Shown: piece after piece, positions 21,755-33,390 of the stretch | Layout: the number at the start of each line of letters is the position of its first letter | How positions within the stretch are numbered: position 1 is the first letter of the stretch | DNA from: Aquilaria yunnanensis | Taxonomy: Eukaryota > Streptophyta > Magnoliopsida > Malvales > Thymelaeaceae | Reading direction: 5' to 3' | Length of the DNA: 64,000 nucleotides | Assembly (NCBI GenBank): GCA_039654915.1 | Contig: CM077599.1 | Location: 77,282,001-77,346,000 of the forward strand | Notes under the pieces: generated by a model | Databases searched by the model: none | What the model was told of the DNA's origin: nothing | What the model saw: only the letters and a program-made list of their open reading frames with translations | Program-made: the position numbers and the translations under genes

Positions 21755-21917
21755 TTATTATTCTTCAACTAACCTTTTTAAACAAAAATGCCCCCTAAAC
21801 TAATTAATTTAATAATAATTTTTTTTATTTTTAATTTAATTAATTAATTTTTTTATTTTTTTAATTTAATTTATTTATTTTTTTATTTTAATAGCCGGAC
21901 AAAATTGGGTGTCAATA

Positions 21918-24470
21918 GAGCCAAAGTTAAATAAAAAAAAACCTTTTAAAGTGTAATAGTGTGAAAGACCGCCAAAGCGATTGTTTTGAATTAGATTTGT
22001 TCTGATCAGCTGCTAATGTTGGTATGATTTACTGAAATTTTTTAGACACTCTTGATAGTCAGTCACACACTTACTATACTTAGTAACTCATAATCTTTCA
22101 CACTTTTCCCTTATTTGAGTGGTTGAAATGTGCATAAATCATTATGAAATTTTTATTTTATTTTCAGTATTAGAATTTTTATGCTAATTACTTCAATGGT
22201 TTCTAATCTATAGTATAGAGATTGATAGTAGAAAACATTGGATGACACCTGAGTATTCATTGAGTATTGAGTACATCGCCTTACTTGCTAGGGACTAGCA
22301 AAAACCTGGTTAGGGGGTGTGATGAATACTCATAAGTGTGTTGTTAGTAAGGGTTTAAATCATCATTATACACTTTGAGTATAATTAATTTCTATATTCT
22401 GAGCATTTTTTCACTGGGTTCCTATTCACGCATTTTTTACTATTCATAGTTACTATTCACCGACTTACTATTCATATGCGTATTTTACTGTTCACGCATC
22501 TTTTACTGTTCATACATGTTTTACTATTCATCAATATTAAATAATTAATGTTTATGTAGGTAAAATCATTATTTGGCGACCCTTCACGAGAAAAATCATA
22601 TTTTGAGCTGTAGATGTTGGAACTGAGTGATTTCAAATTCATCTGAAAGCCAACACATAGATCTTTAACTCTGCTTTATTCTGGTAGCTAATTTGATCAT
22701 TTTCATTGCCAAAATCTGATTACAGATGAGACCCTTTGTTATTTCGTGTGTTGAAGAGCAATTTCGATAGAAAAATCATAACTTGAGCTATGGATGTCCG
22801 ATTTAAATGAGCAAGCTATCGATTTGAAGCTAAAGAAGAGATCTACAACTTCTATCCTTTGAGGAAGGGCTGATTTAATGTCTATGATGGTCAAAAAATT
22901 AAAAGAAGTTGCAGCTTCCCATTATTGATTTGTATTTACTTACATTTTGCCATTTTATTTTTACCATTTCACCCACCTCAAAACTCTATAAATAAGCACC
23001 TTAGGTGGAGGGTGAAGGATGCCATTTTCTTAGGCCATTTACATGTTCTCATATCATCTTTATTTTTTTTTTCCTTTGTTCTTGTTTTAGTTTTTAATAT
23101 TGAAGCTATGTCCAAGTGTTTTTTCGTTTTTCTTCTTCTTTGTTCTTAATCTTTTAATCTTTATTTATTTTATCTTTCTACATGTTGTTTAATTTTATTA
23201 TGTCTAACTAATCTTCTTTTTGCTAAGGTCAAAGGGTGAAGCTTTTGGTATAGAGGTTATGATTGATTTTAATGGATCACAATGTTAAAGGTATTTTTTT
23301 TCCCTTAATCTATTTAACTTCCTTCCTTATTAAGTAGGAGTCTTGATTCATTATAGTCAAATCATTAACACAAAAGCTGCTTGATTCCCTCTGTAGAACA
23401 TGGCTTGGCCGACTATATTGGAATCTTGAGTTATTGTCGACAAAGGTTGGCATGATAGATACTTGAACCCATTAACAAGTGTTAACATTTTAAGATCAAT
23501 GAATGTTAATACTAACTAAATTCCCCGATTGGGACCCCCTTTATGTGTGGATCTCAATTGAATGGTAAGATGGACTAAAATTAATCATAACCGATATACT
23601 AAAAGTGGATCCCCTAACCTTAGCTATTTTATTTGAATTTTAATTTTAATTCACACTTGTTCACACATCCACCAAAACTTTCTTTATTATAAATTCAACT
23701 TGTATTTCTTAATTCACTTCTTTGTGGTTCGACACTCGGACTCCCGATATTTTATTACTTGTGACAACTTACACTTGGGTTACAACTGCTAGAGTGAAGC
23801 AATGGCAATGGATGGGAGATTGACAACCTGAGCCGAGACGACGATGACTGGGGCAGCCCTCGGGAGGCTGGTGACAAGCGACGACGACGGAGCACTGCGG
23901 ATGGAGAGGGGGACTAAATTGCGCAACGCTCTCCTCTTTGATTGAGCGTCGCCAGTAGTCGAGCAACACTCTACAATGACCTTATGGGGTGGTCAACGGT
24001 GGCATAAGGAATTGGGGCTGGCGAGTGCTCGCGGCAGAGGAGGCTTTCGGCGATGAGGTGTTGGTTTATTTCGGGTAAACTCGACCCTAACTCTATAGTT
24101 TTGGGTTAGGGTCAGTTTGGGTTAAGCCAATAAATAGGATCGGGTCGGGTTGTAATTTTCGGATAAAGAAGTTGCTTGAAAATTTTGGGTTCCAACCCTA
24201 ACCCGAAATTTACAGCCTTACTTTCAAAACGCAATCACCTCATGAAATAAAGATCAAACTTAAAAAAGAGTCAATCATATCCATGAAAAAAAAAAATAAA
24301 GGTGATGCTGTTCATGAACACTACACCCACTCTCTGCATTGTTCATGAGGAGAGAAAAGAAGAAATTTTATGGTACTTAAAAGGAAGTTTACCATTACTT
24401 AAAAAATGTAAAAAAAAAAAAAAAAAAAGGCACCAGCACGCAAACGACAAAAAAAAATGACAGTGAAACT
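21918..24470. other. No gene recognised; possible LTR-like fragment
   Basis: Contains a run of tactattcac/tactgttcat motifs (22420-22530), a TATA-like ctctataaataagc at about 22984-22997, and ttcgacactcggactcccg near 23729, features seen in some plant LTRs. No edges or TSD were found. 23800-24080 is GC-richer with no open frame matching a known protein. Confidence 0.35.
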
Positions 24471-24474
24471 TTGT

Positions 24475-25110
24475 TAATACTATGATTCGCCCCCACCTTT
24501 GGTCCTTTGGTCAAATGTGAAGCCGAAAGAGTATACCATCACTTCCTGTCCAGCCCGGGGTGATGAACAAAATGGACTGATATAATAGACTTGTGCCCGA
24601 AAACAATATGTTTTCCTTTTCAATATTTATGCATCTTTTTTTAATATATCATTTTTATTATGTAAAATCTGTAAATTTTTTTTCTTTGTACACATAAGTA
24701 AAATCTATAGTGAACTTTATAAATTTTCATTGCAGCAATTATGCTGTTTAAAGGATCAAGGATGCTTATAAACCAAATATATTTATGCATGGTATATTCA
24801 TTCGCTTTTCAGAAAATGATGAAAGTAATTTTTGTTTCTTGAAAACACACATACCTTTCTACTCTGAACCACTATAAACAAGATGAGAGAAGCCCATCAG
24901 TGTGCCACAGTTTGTTTCAAATATTTTCCACACTTGAATGAAAACCCCAACGTATAAGAATTAAGAGATTTGGGCCACTTCCGAAATTTTAAACTTAAGA
25001 CATAAATGAGATATTTGAGTCATAAATTGATGTGTTTTGCCCGTAAATATTCATACAGCTTCAGAAAGGGGAAGAAAACCTTCGATCTAGGGAGATATTC
25101 ACACTGTTCG
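24475..25110 (+). repeat. Duplicated host-like segment, copy A
   Basis: This segment and 27540-28340 share collinear blocks: a gcccNcacctttggt…aaatgtgaagc block (24490/27560), a tataatagacttgtg/attgcacttgtg block (24580/27640), and aagaattaagagatttgg…cacttccg (24957/28310). The end (cttcagaaaggggaagaaaaccttcgatctaggg) also resembles 32082-32112, just upstream of the putative first exon at 32133. It looks like a repeated gene-upstream region. Confidence 0.45.
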
Positions 25111-26620
25111 TGTTCTAGTGCAAAACTGGGAAAACAGTGGCTGATTAATTTCGTTTATTTTCTCTCCCCTAATCCCATGTCACATGTGTTTGGACTCTGG
25201 ACATGTAAAAAAAAAAAAAGCAGAAGAAAAATAAAAAACTGAAGTCTCTCCGTCGCGGTCATATTTCCGTTAGACTCTCTCATTTAGCCAAGTCGCTTGT
25301 CCGGCCCTCTGCTTTCAGTCCGAAATGGGCTCTCAACTACTTCCTGGGGAATTTGCCCACGTTATCATATTTTTTATGTTCTTCTGTCGGAGGGCACATT
25401 CATTTGTCCATGTTATCATGTTTTTTATGTTTTTTAATGAGACTTGGAGTGGGGCCCCCAAATTGATTCCTTAGTCACCCTTACAATTGAAAAGAATTAC
25501 TACACTTGAAGAATGACAATGAGTCCACGTGCATAAAGTCTAGTCCACCCACCAACTGTATCCCTCTTGGAGCTCACTTTGCTTGCACTTCTTAGAGAAA
25601 AGTCCATCTGCATGTCTGTTGCTCCTCTCTTTATTGCATGTCCGGCCTCATATGAGAAGATGTTTGCATGTCATCTACCAGGCTTAGGATCCTCAATTCT
25701 CTTTGTGAATGGTGACGTGCACGGCTTAGTTCGTGGGCAGCAAATTTCAGATAACTATTGTTTTGCATCAAAGTTACATCGCCGCATCAAGTTGTTTGAG
25801 AAGTGGGAAGCTTCCATCACACCATAGAAATGTTGTTCCTCCATCCTTCATTTGCGATGTAAATTAACAGCTTACATAATCGAACTCCGATAGAATTCAT
25901 GTTTTTAATCTGATGTCGGAATGCATCATATGAGCCAGTGTCAACTTACCAATGGTGGAGGAAGACGAAGATGAAGATGATCACTTTCTCTTTCTTCCAT
26001 AGCAGCGTTTCCAGAATTAATTACAATCAAGCTATGGGTCGATCGTAAACATGGCCTTTTTTGAATGGCATTTCCTATTAATCTACACTCGTCAAACGTG
26101 TTAATTCTCCTCTTTTTTTAATAACATTTCTAATCAATCTCCACTTATTTTTGGATGCTTTATCTCACATCTTAAGGTCCAATTGAAGGATGAAAGTGTC
26201 ATTGCAATACAGACTTTGATTAGACATTGATGTGGTATATTTTAGTGAATGGGATGGTATTGAAGAGGATGGTGATTTCTTTAAAAGATGTTGATTAGCA
26301 ATTGGTGTGGAAGTAGAAGTGTTCGCATGTCTCTCAGATTAATTTCTCTCAAATTTTGTCTCAACAAACAAATACAGGCATGGCAAAGTGAAATTACTAG
26401 ATACTAATTATTGAATAATTTTCCCAGTTCATATCTAGTAAGCTAAAATGTGGGTATGGTCCCTTAACTTTACCAACTTTAATAAGTTGGTTCTTTATCT
26501 TTGACTCAGTATAAGTTACTTTTTCAACTTTGAAAAAGTTAATAAGTCAGTCCAAATGGATGATAGCTCAGACGGAGTTAAAATTAACGGCGGGCGGGCG
26601 ATAGAATTCATGTTTTTGAA
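25111..26620. other. No gene recognised
   Basis: An 86-codon open frame at 25567-25827 has no recognisable domain. Otherwise AT-rich sequence without structure that I could identify. Confidence 0.4.
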
Positions 26621-26627
26621 TTGCTCG

Positions 26628-26770
26628 CCTAGGTGAAGCTTGTCCTTCGTCGCGATTCCAAGCCCATGTGAGGCTTGTCTTTGTCGTGATTCCAAGCCCG
26701 GCTTAGGCTCGTCCTTCGTCGCAATTCCAAGCCTAGGTGAGGCTCGTCCTTCGTTGCGATTCTAAAGCCC
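26628..26770. repeat. Tandem repeat, about four units of 34-35 bp
   Basis: Units of the form gcctaggtgaggctcgtccttcgtcgcgattccaa (written here as its parts: gtgaggctcgtccttcg, then cgattccaag). They produce a repetitive minus-strand frame (…SRAWNHDKDKPHMG…) that is not a gene. Confidence 0.8.
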
Positions 26771-27539
26771 AGGGGGGAAGCGTCAAGGCGGCAAGGGCGG
26801 CAGGAGATGGCGGCTCTGCTGGAACAGGGAGTCACGTTCTCGTCCGCCCCACAATTGCTCTTGTGAGGGGATGATAAATCGTACCCATTCCCCTGAAAAC
26901 ACGTGTTTTTTTACTGATTAGGTTAGCCATAATATTGTTCAACTTCAGGGCCGTTTGGTTTGCGTTGAAACCTGTTCATCCGCTACTCACGTACCCGACC
27001 TAATTTTTTGCCTCCTAACACGTTAACGCACGTTACGCACCAGTGGGTTCAAAAGAATTAGAAAATTCAGATTATAACATTCTTAAAAATTTACCAAGTT
27101 ATTAATTTTTTATATCATTTAATAACTTCGGGTGATACCCTAGTAATAAAATAACATGTGTGAGATTAGCGATTATGATGCTATCTGAAATCTTTCGGCC
27201 TAATAGGCCAACCTCCAGTAACACTAGTCCAATTTAATTTACAAGGTAATCAAGAGAAGCCAAGCTTGGTTGATGGTTACAATCTTTCTATTTTTGTTCT
27301 GTTGAGACCCTTCTAACCGAAGTGCTCTTCGCATGGTGGTAAAAAGGTATGAAGAAAATGTGTCCGTAAGAGCTTCAAACTGTGAACGAAAAAGGGGATG
27401 TTTGTGGCATGCAAGAATATTTGTCCGACTTTTAATCTGGACTCATTTTTGTTGGAGAGATGAGTTTAGGAGCCCATAAAAGTTTTGGCCTAATCTGTAG
27501 TTGAAGTATTTTAATGAGGTTTGTGACGTTTGTCCTTAA
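26771..27539. other. No gene recognised
   Basis: Contains an agggccgtttggtttgc block at about 26949, of the kind found at the ends of many plant MITEs, but no matching inverted end was found. Confidence 0.35.
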
Positions 27540-28340
27540 TGTTACCACAATGCATACCATTTGCCCTCACCTTGGTGAAATGTGAAGCACAAGGGTATGG
27601 CCATCATCTTTTGTCCTTCGACGTAAGGTAATCAACAGGATTCTATGTTAATTGCACTTGTGTATATGCTCACTCCATTCTATTAAGTTTGTTAGTTTCC
27701 GAACCTTTTAATGTTTTTAAAATGTGACTTATTTTCTTTCAAAAATAAGTGTCGATTTTTTCCCATAATTATGTATCTTTTCAGAATGTCTTAACCCTTA
27801 TGCAGTGGACCACTGGCCGATGTTTATCAGAAAGTATAATTGTATACAAAAAGAAAAAGAAAAGAAAAGGAAAGCCCAAAGAAAAACACCAAATTCACTT
27901 TAATTTAAGTTAATTGACTTCAAAATGACTTATTTTTATTTTTACGTCTTTTTTTACTTAGAAATAATTTTAATTAAAAGCAAATATTATATAGCTGCAA
28001 TAATCCATTAAAAATATAATTTTTATAATCTTACTAAATTTTTATGAATTTTTCTAGTTTAAATTATTAAAAAATAAAAATTCATAAAAATTTAACAACA
28101 TCATGAAAATTTATTTTCAAATAGATTATTGCATATATATAATATTATCTTTCAAATGAAATTGGTTTCAGACAAAAAAAAAAAATATAAGCAAAAATAA
28201 GTTAGTTGATTTAAGTTAAAACAAATTGGTTCGAAGTTTTTAATGAAACCTAAACTTATCCAATGCTTCATTGCAAAAGTGAATGATCAGTGAAGAGCCC
28301 AACATCTAAGAATTAAGAGAATTGGTCACCTCCGGGTATT
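27540..28340 (+). repeat. Duplicated host-like segment, copy B
   Basis: Diverged copy of 24475-25110; shared blocks are listed there. Between the blocks the two copies differ strongly in length and sequence, so the duplication is old. Confidence 0.45.
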
Positions 28341-29056
28341 CCAGCTAGAGATTGGCATGGAGCCTTGCTCCAGTGGAGCTTCGACCTGATCCGCTCCATC
28401 GGAGCAAGCTTTTTAATTGATCCACTAATTTCGGAGTGGATTGGGTCATGATCCACCTTTGATGTTTTAAAAAATGGGTTGGATTTGGAGCATCGTAGTA
28501 AAATGAATTTATCCTTTGTATTCACCTAATCTTCAGTGTTGCTGAAATCATCCCATCGGCTGCTACTCACGAGCCGAAGCCGTGTCGTGCCTGGGTCTGA
28601 ATTTTGGCTAAGTGTGCTAGAAATATACTCTCTCCCACTGGTGGTCCTTTGGCGACGCTTGATTTCAGCCATAATTGGGTCAGAGGGCATCAGTTTGGAT
28701 TTGCTGATGCTCGATTTCAGCTGAAGTTGAAGGAAATCTTGACCTTGAGGAGCCGCCCACTAATTGTCGGTCTTCTCCTCGTCGCTACACTGATTCGTCT
28801 CCATTGTTGCTCCCCTCTTCCACCGATCCACGGTTCCACAAGGTAATTTCAACTCCTGGGTTTTTTTTTTCTTATTCTCATTTTGGGTTTCATTGGTTTT
28901 CCACCAATCCACTCGTCCTTAAAATCTATCTCCGATTTGAAGTAGAATCTCGAGAGCTTATCAGTGGAGTTGCTCCTAAAGAAGAAATTCACCTTTGAAA
29001 ACAGAGTATACTTCCCCAAAGTTTGTTTCTTTGGAAAGCAATGCATTTCATTCTCT
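28341..29056. other. No gene recognised
   Basis: Short open frames on both strands (for example 28536-28724 and 28849-29046) without recognisable domains. Confidence 0.35.
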
Positions 29057-30000
29057 GTTGACGATAGGGGTGATCACTATTCGGTTGAAACCGAAAAAAT
29101 TAAAAAACCAAATTAATTCAGAAATTTAGTTTGGTGAATTTGATTTTTCGGTTCGGTTTCAGTTGAAACCAAATAAAGGGAAGTTTGGTTTCAATTTTGT
29201 TTCGATTAAGGCAATCGGCTATTTCAGTAACCGAATAAACCGAATTTTTATTTCTTATGTAAGTTGGCAGATACAAAAGGAGTGGGGGCTGGCTGTAAGA
29301 GAAACAGAAGGTTGATGGCTTACATTGGGTTTGGCCATCTTAAATTGGGAAAAAGAAACAGGGACCAAACACGATGGCAGCGTTGGGCCGTTGGCCACCA
29401 ATCGATAAGGCTAACTGTACTCCAAAGATGACGTTTTATCCAAAGGCAGAAGAGGTCGTGGTGGAGTTGCCCATCATCAAGAAAGATGCTCCTCTGCTCC
29501 TGAACCGAGACACCGCCGATGACAACCGGTTGGTCAAAGAGGAGAAAGCTTCGAAGTTCACTATGATGGAGAGAAAAAGAAAAAAATAGGCAGACATGAG
29601 GCAATGGAAGAGGAAGAGCAGTCGACAATTTTGCTCTCAAATGCCCAATTTTGGCTGAGATTCGTGGAGAATGTTCTCCGATGATGCTATCGACACTGAG
29701 ATTGTGGAAGAAGAACAATTTTGATAAAACCTCAAATTGCTCCTCCATGTATAATTAATAGTTAAAAAAGTTATAGATATTCAAAATATTACATTTTAGT
29801 CACTAGATTAGAAGTTAGAATTTCGGTTATTTTGGCGCGAAATCGAACTGAACTGAAACAATTCAGCTTAGTTTTACTTCGGTTCCATTATTCATTTCAG
29901 TTAATTTGGTTTATTACAATAAAGAACTGAAAACTAAAAAAATCAAAAATTTCAGTTCGGTTTTAATCAAATTAACCGAACAATAACCCCTAGTTGACGA
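29057..30000. mobile_element. Non-autonomous hAT-type transposon with 8-bp TSD
   Basis: The element (29065-29992, 928 bp) lies between perfect direct repeats gttgacga (29057-29064, 29993-30000). Its ends are imperfect inverted repeats: left TAGGGGTGATCACTATTCGG, right (reverse complement) TAGGGGTTATTGTTCGG. Both subterminal regions are rich in cggtt/aaccg motifs, as in many hAT elements. The interior has a 71-codon plus-strand and a 142-codon minus-strand open frame, neither recognisable as transposase; it may hold captured DNA. Confidence 0.85.
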
Positions 30001-30562
30001 GGGTAGATACAAGTCAGTATAGTGTGCTAGTTATGATTATATCACTGCATACATTCTGTAGATCCCGTTTCCAGTAAAACTCTACTTCGAATCATGAGAA
30101 TTTTTATGAACTGGTAGCATCTTGAATTGTGGTGGTTGTGGTATATATATGTATGGTTACATGCTCTTCTTTATCCTGCTTTGGTGCATTATTATCATGT
30201 CACATGTTAGGCCCCCCTGACCATTTATGGTCACAAGAGATTGTACAAGAAGAAGCCATATATATCCCTTTGGTGCTACGGCTACCTTGGTCTTCAATTA
30301 AAGTTTAAACACGTCTGTGATCCATGTAATTTCTGATAAGTGGGTGGAAATTGAGGTTTCTAGATCATGCTGTATTTTTTTCTGGGGTGTTTCTCTTTTT
30401 CTTGATCCTAGTCCACTTGGCCTAGCACCATGCGAGCGGCCCTTTCTCCAACTTTAGCATGTCTTGTACCCGGGCCCTATAGTTTGATGCTAGTGGATGA
30501 TTTTGTTTCAAATATATATTCATGAGGTTGTGACTTTTGTCGTGCCGTACATCCTTTTGCAG
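30001..30562. other. Intron or upstream sequence of the eIF2B-beta fragment
   Basis: No exon matching the preceding part of eIF2B-beta could be found. It ends with a good 3' splice signal, catccttttgcag (30550-30562). Confidence 0.4.
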
Positions 30563-31077
30563 TTATGCCCACTGTATCCACACAATCCTGAAGTCTTACT
30601 GAATGAGCTACGATCTCCATCTGAATTGCTGGATTTTGGAGAATTCTCTAATTGCATGGACTTCGGAAGTGGCAATGGTTCCTCTCTTCTTCAGGTTGTC
30701 AATCCCACCTTTGATTATGTGCCACCAAAGCTTGTTAGTCCTTTTATTATTGACACGTAAGTTTGATTATGACCCTGGGAGATTGGAAACCTTTACCCTT
30801 TTTCTGCTTTTTTATGTCTTAGTTCTCACGTCCAGCTCTTGGGTTCTTTCTACCTTATTTTCCTCTCGCCTGTTTTAATCCTTGCGTCCTTTTTGTCCTT
30901 CATTCACCCCATGTCATGTTTGGTTGCTCATTTACATTCTATAACCGGCTCCTACAGTCAACAGCCATTTTCTACTTTTGCAGAGGAAGGCATAATCCAT
31001 CATACATCTACCGTCTGACTGCAGACTATTATTTTGCTGATGATTTGGTAGTAGAAAGGAAGGCTTCAACAAAATGA
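30563..31077 (+). pseudogene. eIF2B-beta: last two exons only (truncated gene)
   Basis: eIF2B is the guanine-nucleotide exchange factor that recycles eIF2 in the cytosol during translation initiation. Exon 1 here (30563-30756) encodes LCPLYPHNPEVLLNELRSP…DYVPPKLVSPFIID, the conserved C-terminal Rossmann-like part of the beta subunit. It is flanked by ttttgcag and gtaagt. The final exon (30984-31077, after ttttgcag) encodes GRHNPSYIYRLTADYYFADD to a stop at 31075-31077. The splice phase fits and no stop interrupts either exon. None of the upstream exons (about 85% of the protein) is recognisable to the left, where a transposon and duplicated DNA lie, so the copy is probably a truncated duplicate. 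Assignment rests on remembered family conservation. Confidence 0.75.
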
Positions 31078-31094
31078 ATTGAAACTGTAATACA

Positions 31095-31330
31095 TACTCC
31101 CTCCATCCCAAAATTTTTGCTCCATTTGACTTTTTATTATATTTTGACTTAAATTTTTTCATATTATTGTTTGTTAGAAAAAATTAAAAAAAATATATTT
31201 AAAAACTACATGCCTTGATTTATCATTTATATGCAAAGATTTTTCATTTATATATTAAAATGTTGAAAATAAAAAATCTTAGATTAATTGCTGAAAACAA
31301 ATGGAGCAAAGATTTTGGGACGGGGGAGTA
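31095..31330. mobile_element. Stowaway-type MITE with TA target duplication
   Basis: 31097-31328 (232 bp) begins ctccctccatcccaaaattt and ends with the near-exact inverted complement (attttgggacgggggag), flanked by TA on both sides (31095-31096, 31329-31330). The terminal inverted repeat is about 30 bp. Size, CTCCCTCC ends and TA duplication fit Tc1/mariner-type Stowaway MITEs. It sits just downstream of the eIF2B-beta stop codon. Confidence 0.9.
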
Positions 31331-32132
31331 TAAGTTAACACAAAGTAAGTTGATACGACCTTTTTTTCCTTTTTTATTTGGGGATCATATTTGGGTTGGT
31401 GATAAAAGAAATTCTTTGGCCATGTGATAAAATATTGTTTTACCTTTGAAGAGGAAATCTTTGCTAATTTTTCTAGAAGATGTTGAAGAATGTGATGAAC
31501 CTGATAGTAGTAATAATGAGGAGAATTTGAATGCTGCAGATGATTAATAGGTAATATTTATTTGTTACTTTTAATTCCCTAATGATTTTGTTATTTGTCA
31601 CCTAAGAAGCAAATGTTGAAGAACCCATTGGTATTCAAACCCTATGTTGGCTAATATGTTTTTGAAAAAGGATTGAAGATGGGCGCCAACTTTATGTGAT
31701 TTCAAGACTTACTAGAGGTTGTATTGATTTGGTTCAAAATTGTTTGGTATTTGATACATGCTTTTAGTAGTTGTACTATTAAACTATTTGTTAATGGCTC
31801 CAAGTTGGTGTTTTGGTTTACATTATTACAAAAATATATATTAAAGATCATATTTTGTGCATTTCTTTATCTTTATAAAAAAAATCATGAATTAAATATC
31901 CACAAGTTTAGTGAAGCGGGTCGTGAATCAATTCATAATTAAATGGGACTGGTCATTGATCGATTCATAAAAAAAGTGAAACAACAGTGGCTCAATCTGT
32001 AGCTGGTCAGCCCGCTCCATGCCCATCCTAATTCCAGCCCAATAGATAAAAAAGGATATTTGAGCCATTTCGTAATGTCGGCTTCAGAAAGAGAAGGACT
32101 TCGTCTAGGGTTTATGAGAAGCCGCCGCCAAG
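31331..32132. other. No gene recognised
   Basis: AT-rich. The last 60 bp (cttcagaaagagaaggacttcgtctaggg) resemble the end of duplicated segment copy A near 25060 and probably form a 5' untranslated region for the exon at 32133. Confidence 0.35.
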
Positions 32133-32207
32133 ATGAGCTATATAACAGAACCTAACAAACCTCCCATAGCAATCTCAGTTCAGGCCGTGGCTGGCTCCAG
32201 GGTTAAG
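32133..32207 (+). CDS. Putative first coding exon of an unrecognised gene
   Basis: ATG at 32133 in a good context (gccaagATGAGC) opens 25 codons, MSYITEPNKPPIAISVQ… to …GSRVK, ending AAG directly before a 5' splice-like gtatct at 32208. A short upstream ATG at 32114 is out of frame. No continuation exon was found; the next 1.3 kb is a repeat element inserted 58 bp into the presumed intron. I do not recognise the protein. Confidence 0.35.
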
Positions 32208-32431
32208 GTATCTAGGCTTCCTCATTTTCCTCCTTTTATTGTGAAGGTCTCTGTTTTTACTATGGATATGATGGACATATGTCTAATTAGACATAGTAAT
32301 TAATTTTACAATTTTACCCTTAAAATTAAAAGAGTTTCTCTCTCTCTTCAATCTCTCGCTCTTCGATCTCTATCGGCCATCGCCACTCTTCAATCTATCG
32401 CCGCCGACCCCTCTCTTTGTTCTCTCCGCCC

Positions 32432-32700
32432 CTGTTCGCTGACAACTCCGACTCCGACGGTTCTCAATCTCCAATCTCCGCTGCTCTTGGATCTCTCTCC
32501 GCCACTCTTCGATCTCTATTCTCCGCCGGCTCGCCGATCTTCGATCTCTCTCCACTTCTCCGCCGCTGTTCGCTGACAACTCCGACTCCGACGGTTCTCA
32601 ATCTCCAATCTACGCTGCTCTTGGATCTCTCTCCGCCACTCTTCGATCTCTATTCTCCGCTGGCTCGCCGATCTTCGATCTCTCTCCACTGCTTTTCGCT
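32432..32700. repeat. Tandem duplication of 134 bp, GC-richer
   Basis: ctgttcgctgacaactccg recurs at 32432 and 32566 with nearly identical following sequence. The open frames on both strands (Ser/Leu-rich on plus, Arg/Glu-rich on minus) follow from the repeat composition. It may be captured 5'UTR-like DNA inside the repeat element. Confidence 0.85.
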
Positions 32701-33050
32701 GACGACTTCGCTGACGATCGGATCTCTGCTCCGATTGAATCTCTGTTTTGATCAAATCTCTGCTCCGCCTGCTCCGATTTCTCGCTTAAAGCCGCTCCGA
32801 TCTCTGTTCTCTATCGGCTCGCCGATCTTTGCTGACGATCGGATCTCATCGAATCTCTGCTTTGTGACTGCGATCTCGCGATCTCTGCTCTAATTGAATA
32901 TGATGCATTCTATTTTATTTTTATAATTTTTGAGTTTACACATTCATTTACACTTTTACACTTTTATTGAGACACTTTTATAATTTTATTAGGACACTTT
33001 TCCAATTTTATTAAGACATTTTACTTTATTTCAATTAGTTATTTTTTAAA

Positions 33051-33390
33051 AGAGTAAATTGTCTACGTATTGTTCAGACACTTCTAAATATTTCTTTAGA
33101 CACTTCTAAATATTTTTTTAGACACTTTTACACATTCGTTTAGACACTTTTCTATTGTTTCAATTAGTTATTTTTGAAAAGAGTAAATTGTCTGCGTATT
33201 GGTCAGACACTTCTAAATAATTCTTTAGACACTTATAAATATTTTTTTAGACACTTTTACACATACGTTCAGACACTTTTCTATTGTTTCAATTAGTTAT
33301 TTTTTAAAAGAGTAAATTGTCTGCGTATTAGTCAGACACTTCTAAATAATTCTTTAGACACTTTTTGGTATCCATTCAGACACTTTTCAT
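33051..33390. repeat. Tandem repeat of about 129 bp with agacactttt motifs
   Basis: agagtaaattgtct recurs at about 33051, 33180 and 33309. Each unit carries several short agacacttt motifs. The same motif is found in the related copies at 54440-54540 and 55170-55260. Confidence 0.85.

Larger units (their letters stand above)
19053..21917 (-). repeat. Long LTR (about 2.9 kb) of the Ogre/Tat-like element
   Basis: On the minus strand the LTR begins tattgacacccaattttgtc, a diverged form of the TGTTGACACC start common to Ogre-type LTRs, and ends …ttgccaca just before the PBS. It is extremely AT-rich. It contains a duplicated block of about 183 bp (19322-19500 and 19503-19690, sharing aaaccatgga and gaatcacccggata), an A/T-rich tandem array, and a (TA)n tract. 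The partner LTR is not in the window. Confidence 0.7.

Noticed and set aside
26949..27100. MITE end of the gggccgtttggtttgc type
   Set aside because: No inverted partner or TSD was found within several kb, so it is listed only as a motif.
29374..29589. 71-codon plus-strand frame as a real gene
   Set aside because: It lies inside a non-autonomous hAT-type element, overlaps a longer frame on the other strand, and has no domain.
32417..32893. 158-codon Ser/Leu-rich plus-strand frame
   Set aside because: It spans the 134-bp tandem duplication, has an open frame on both strands, and is explained by tctctcngcc composition.
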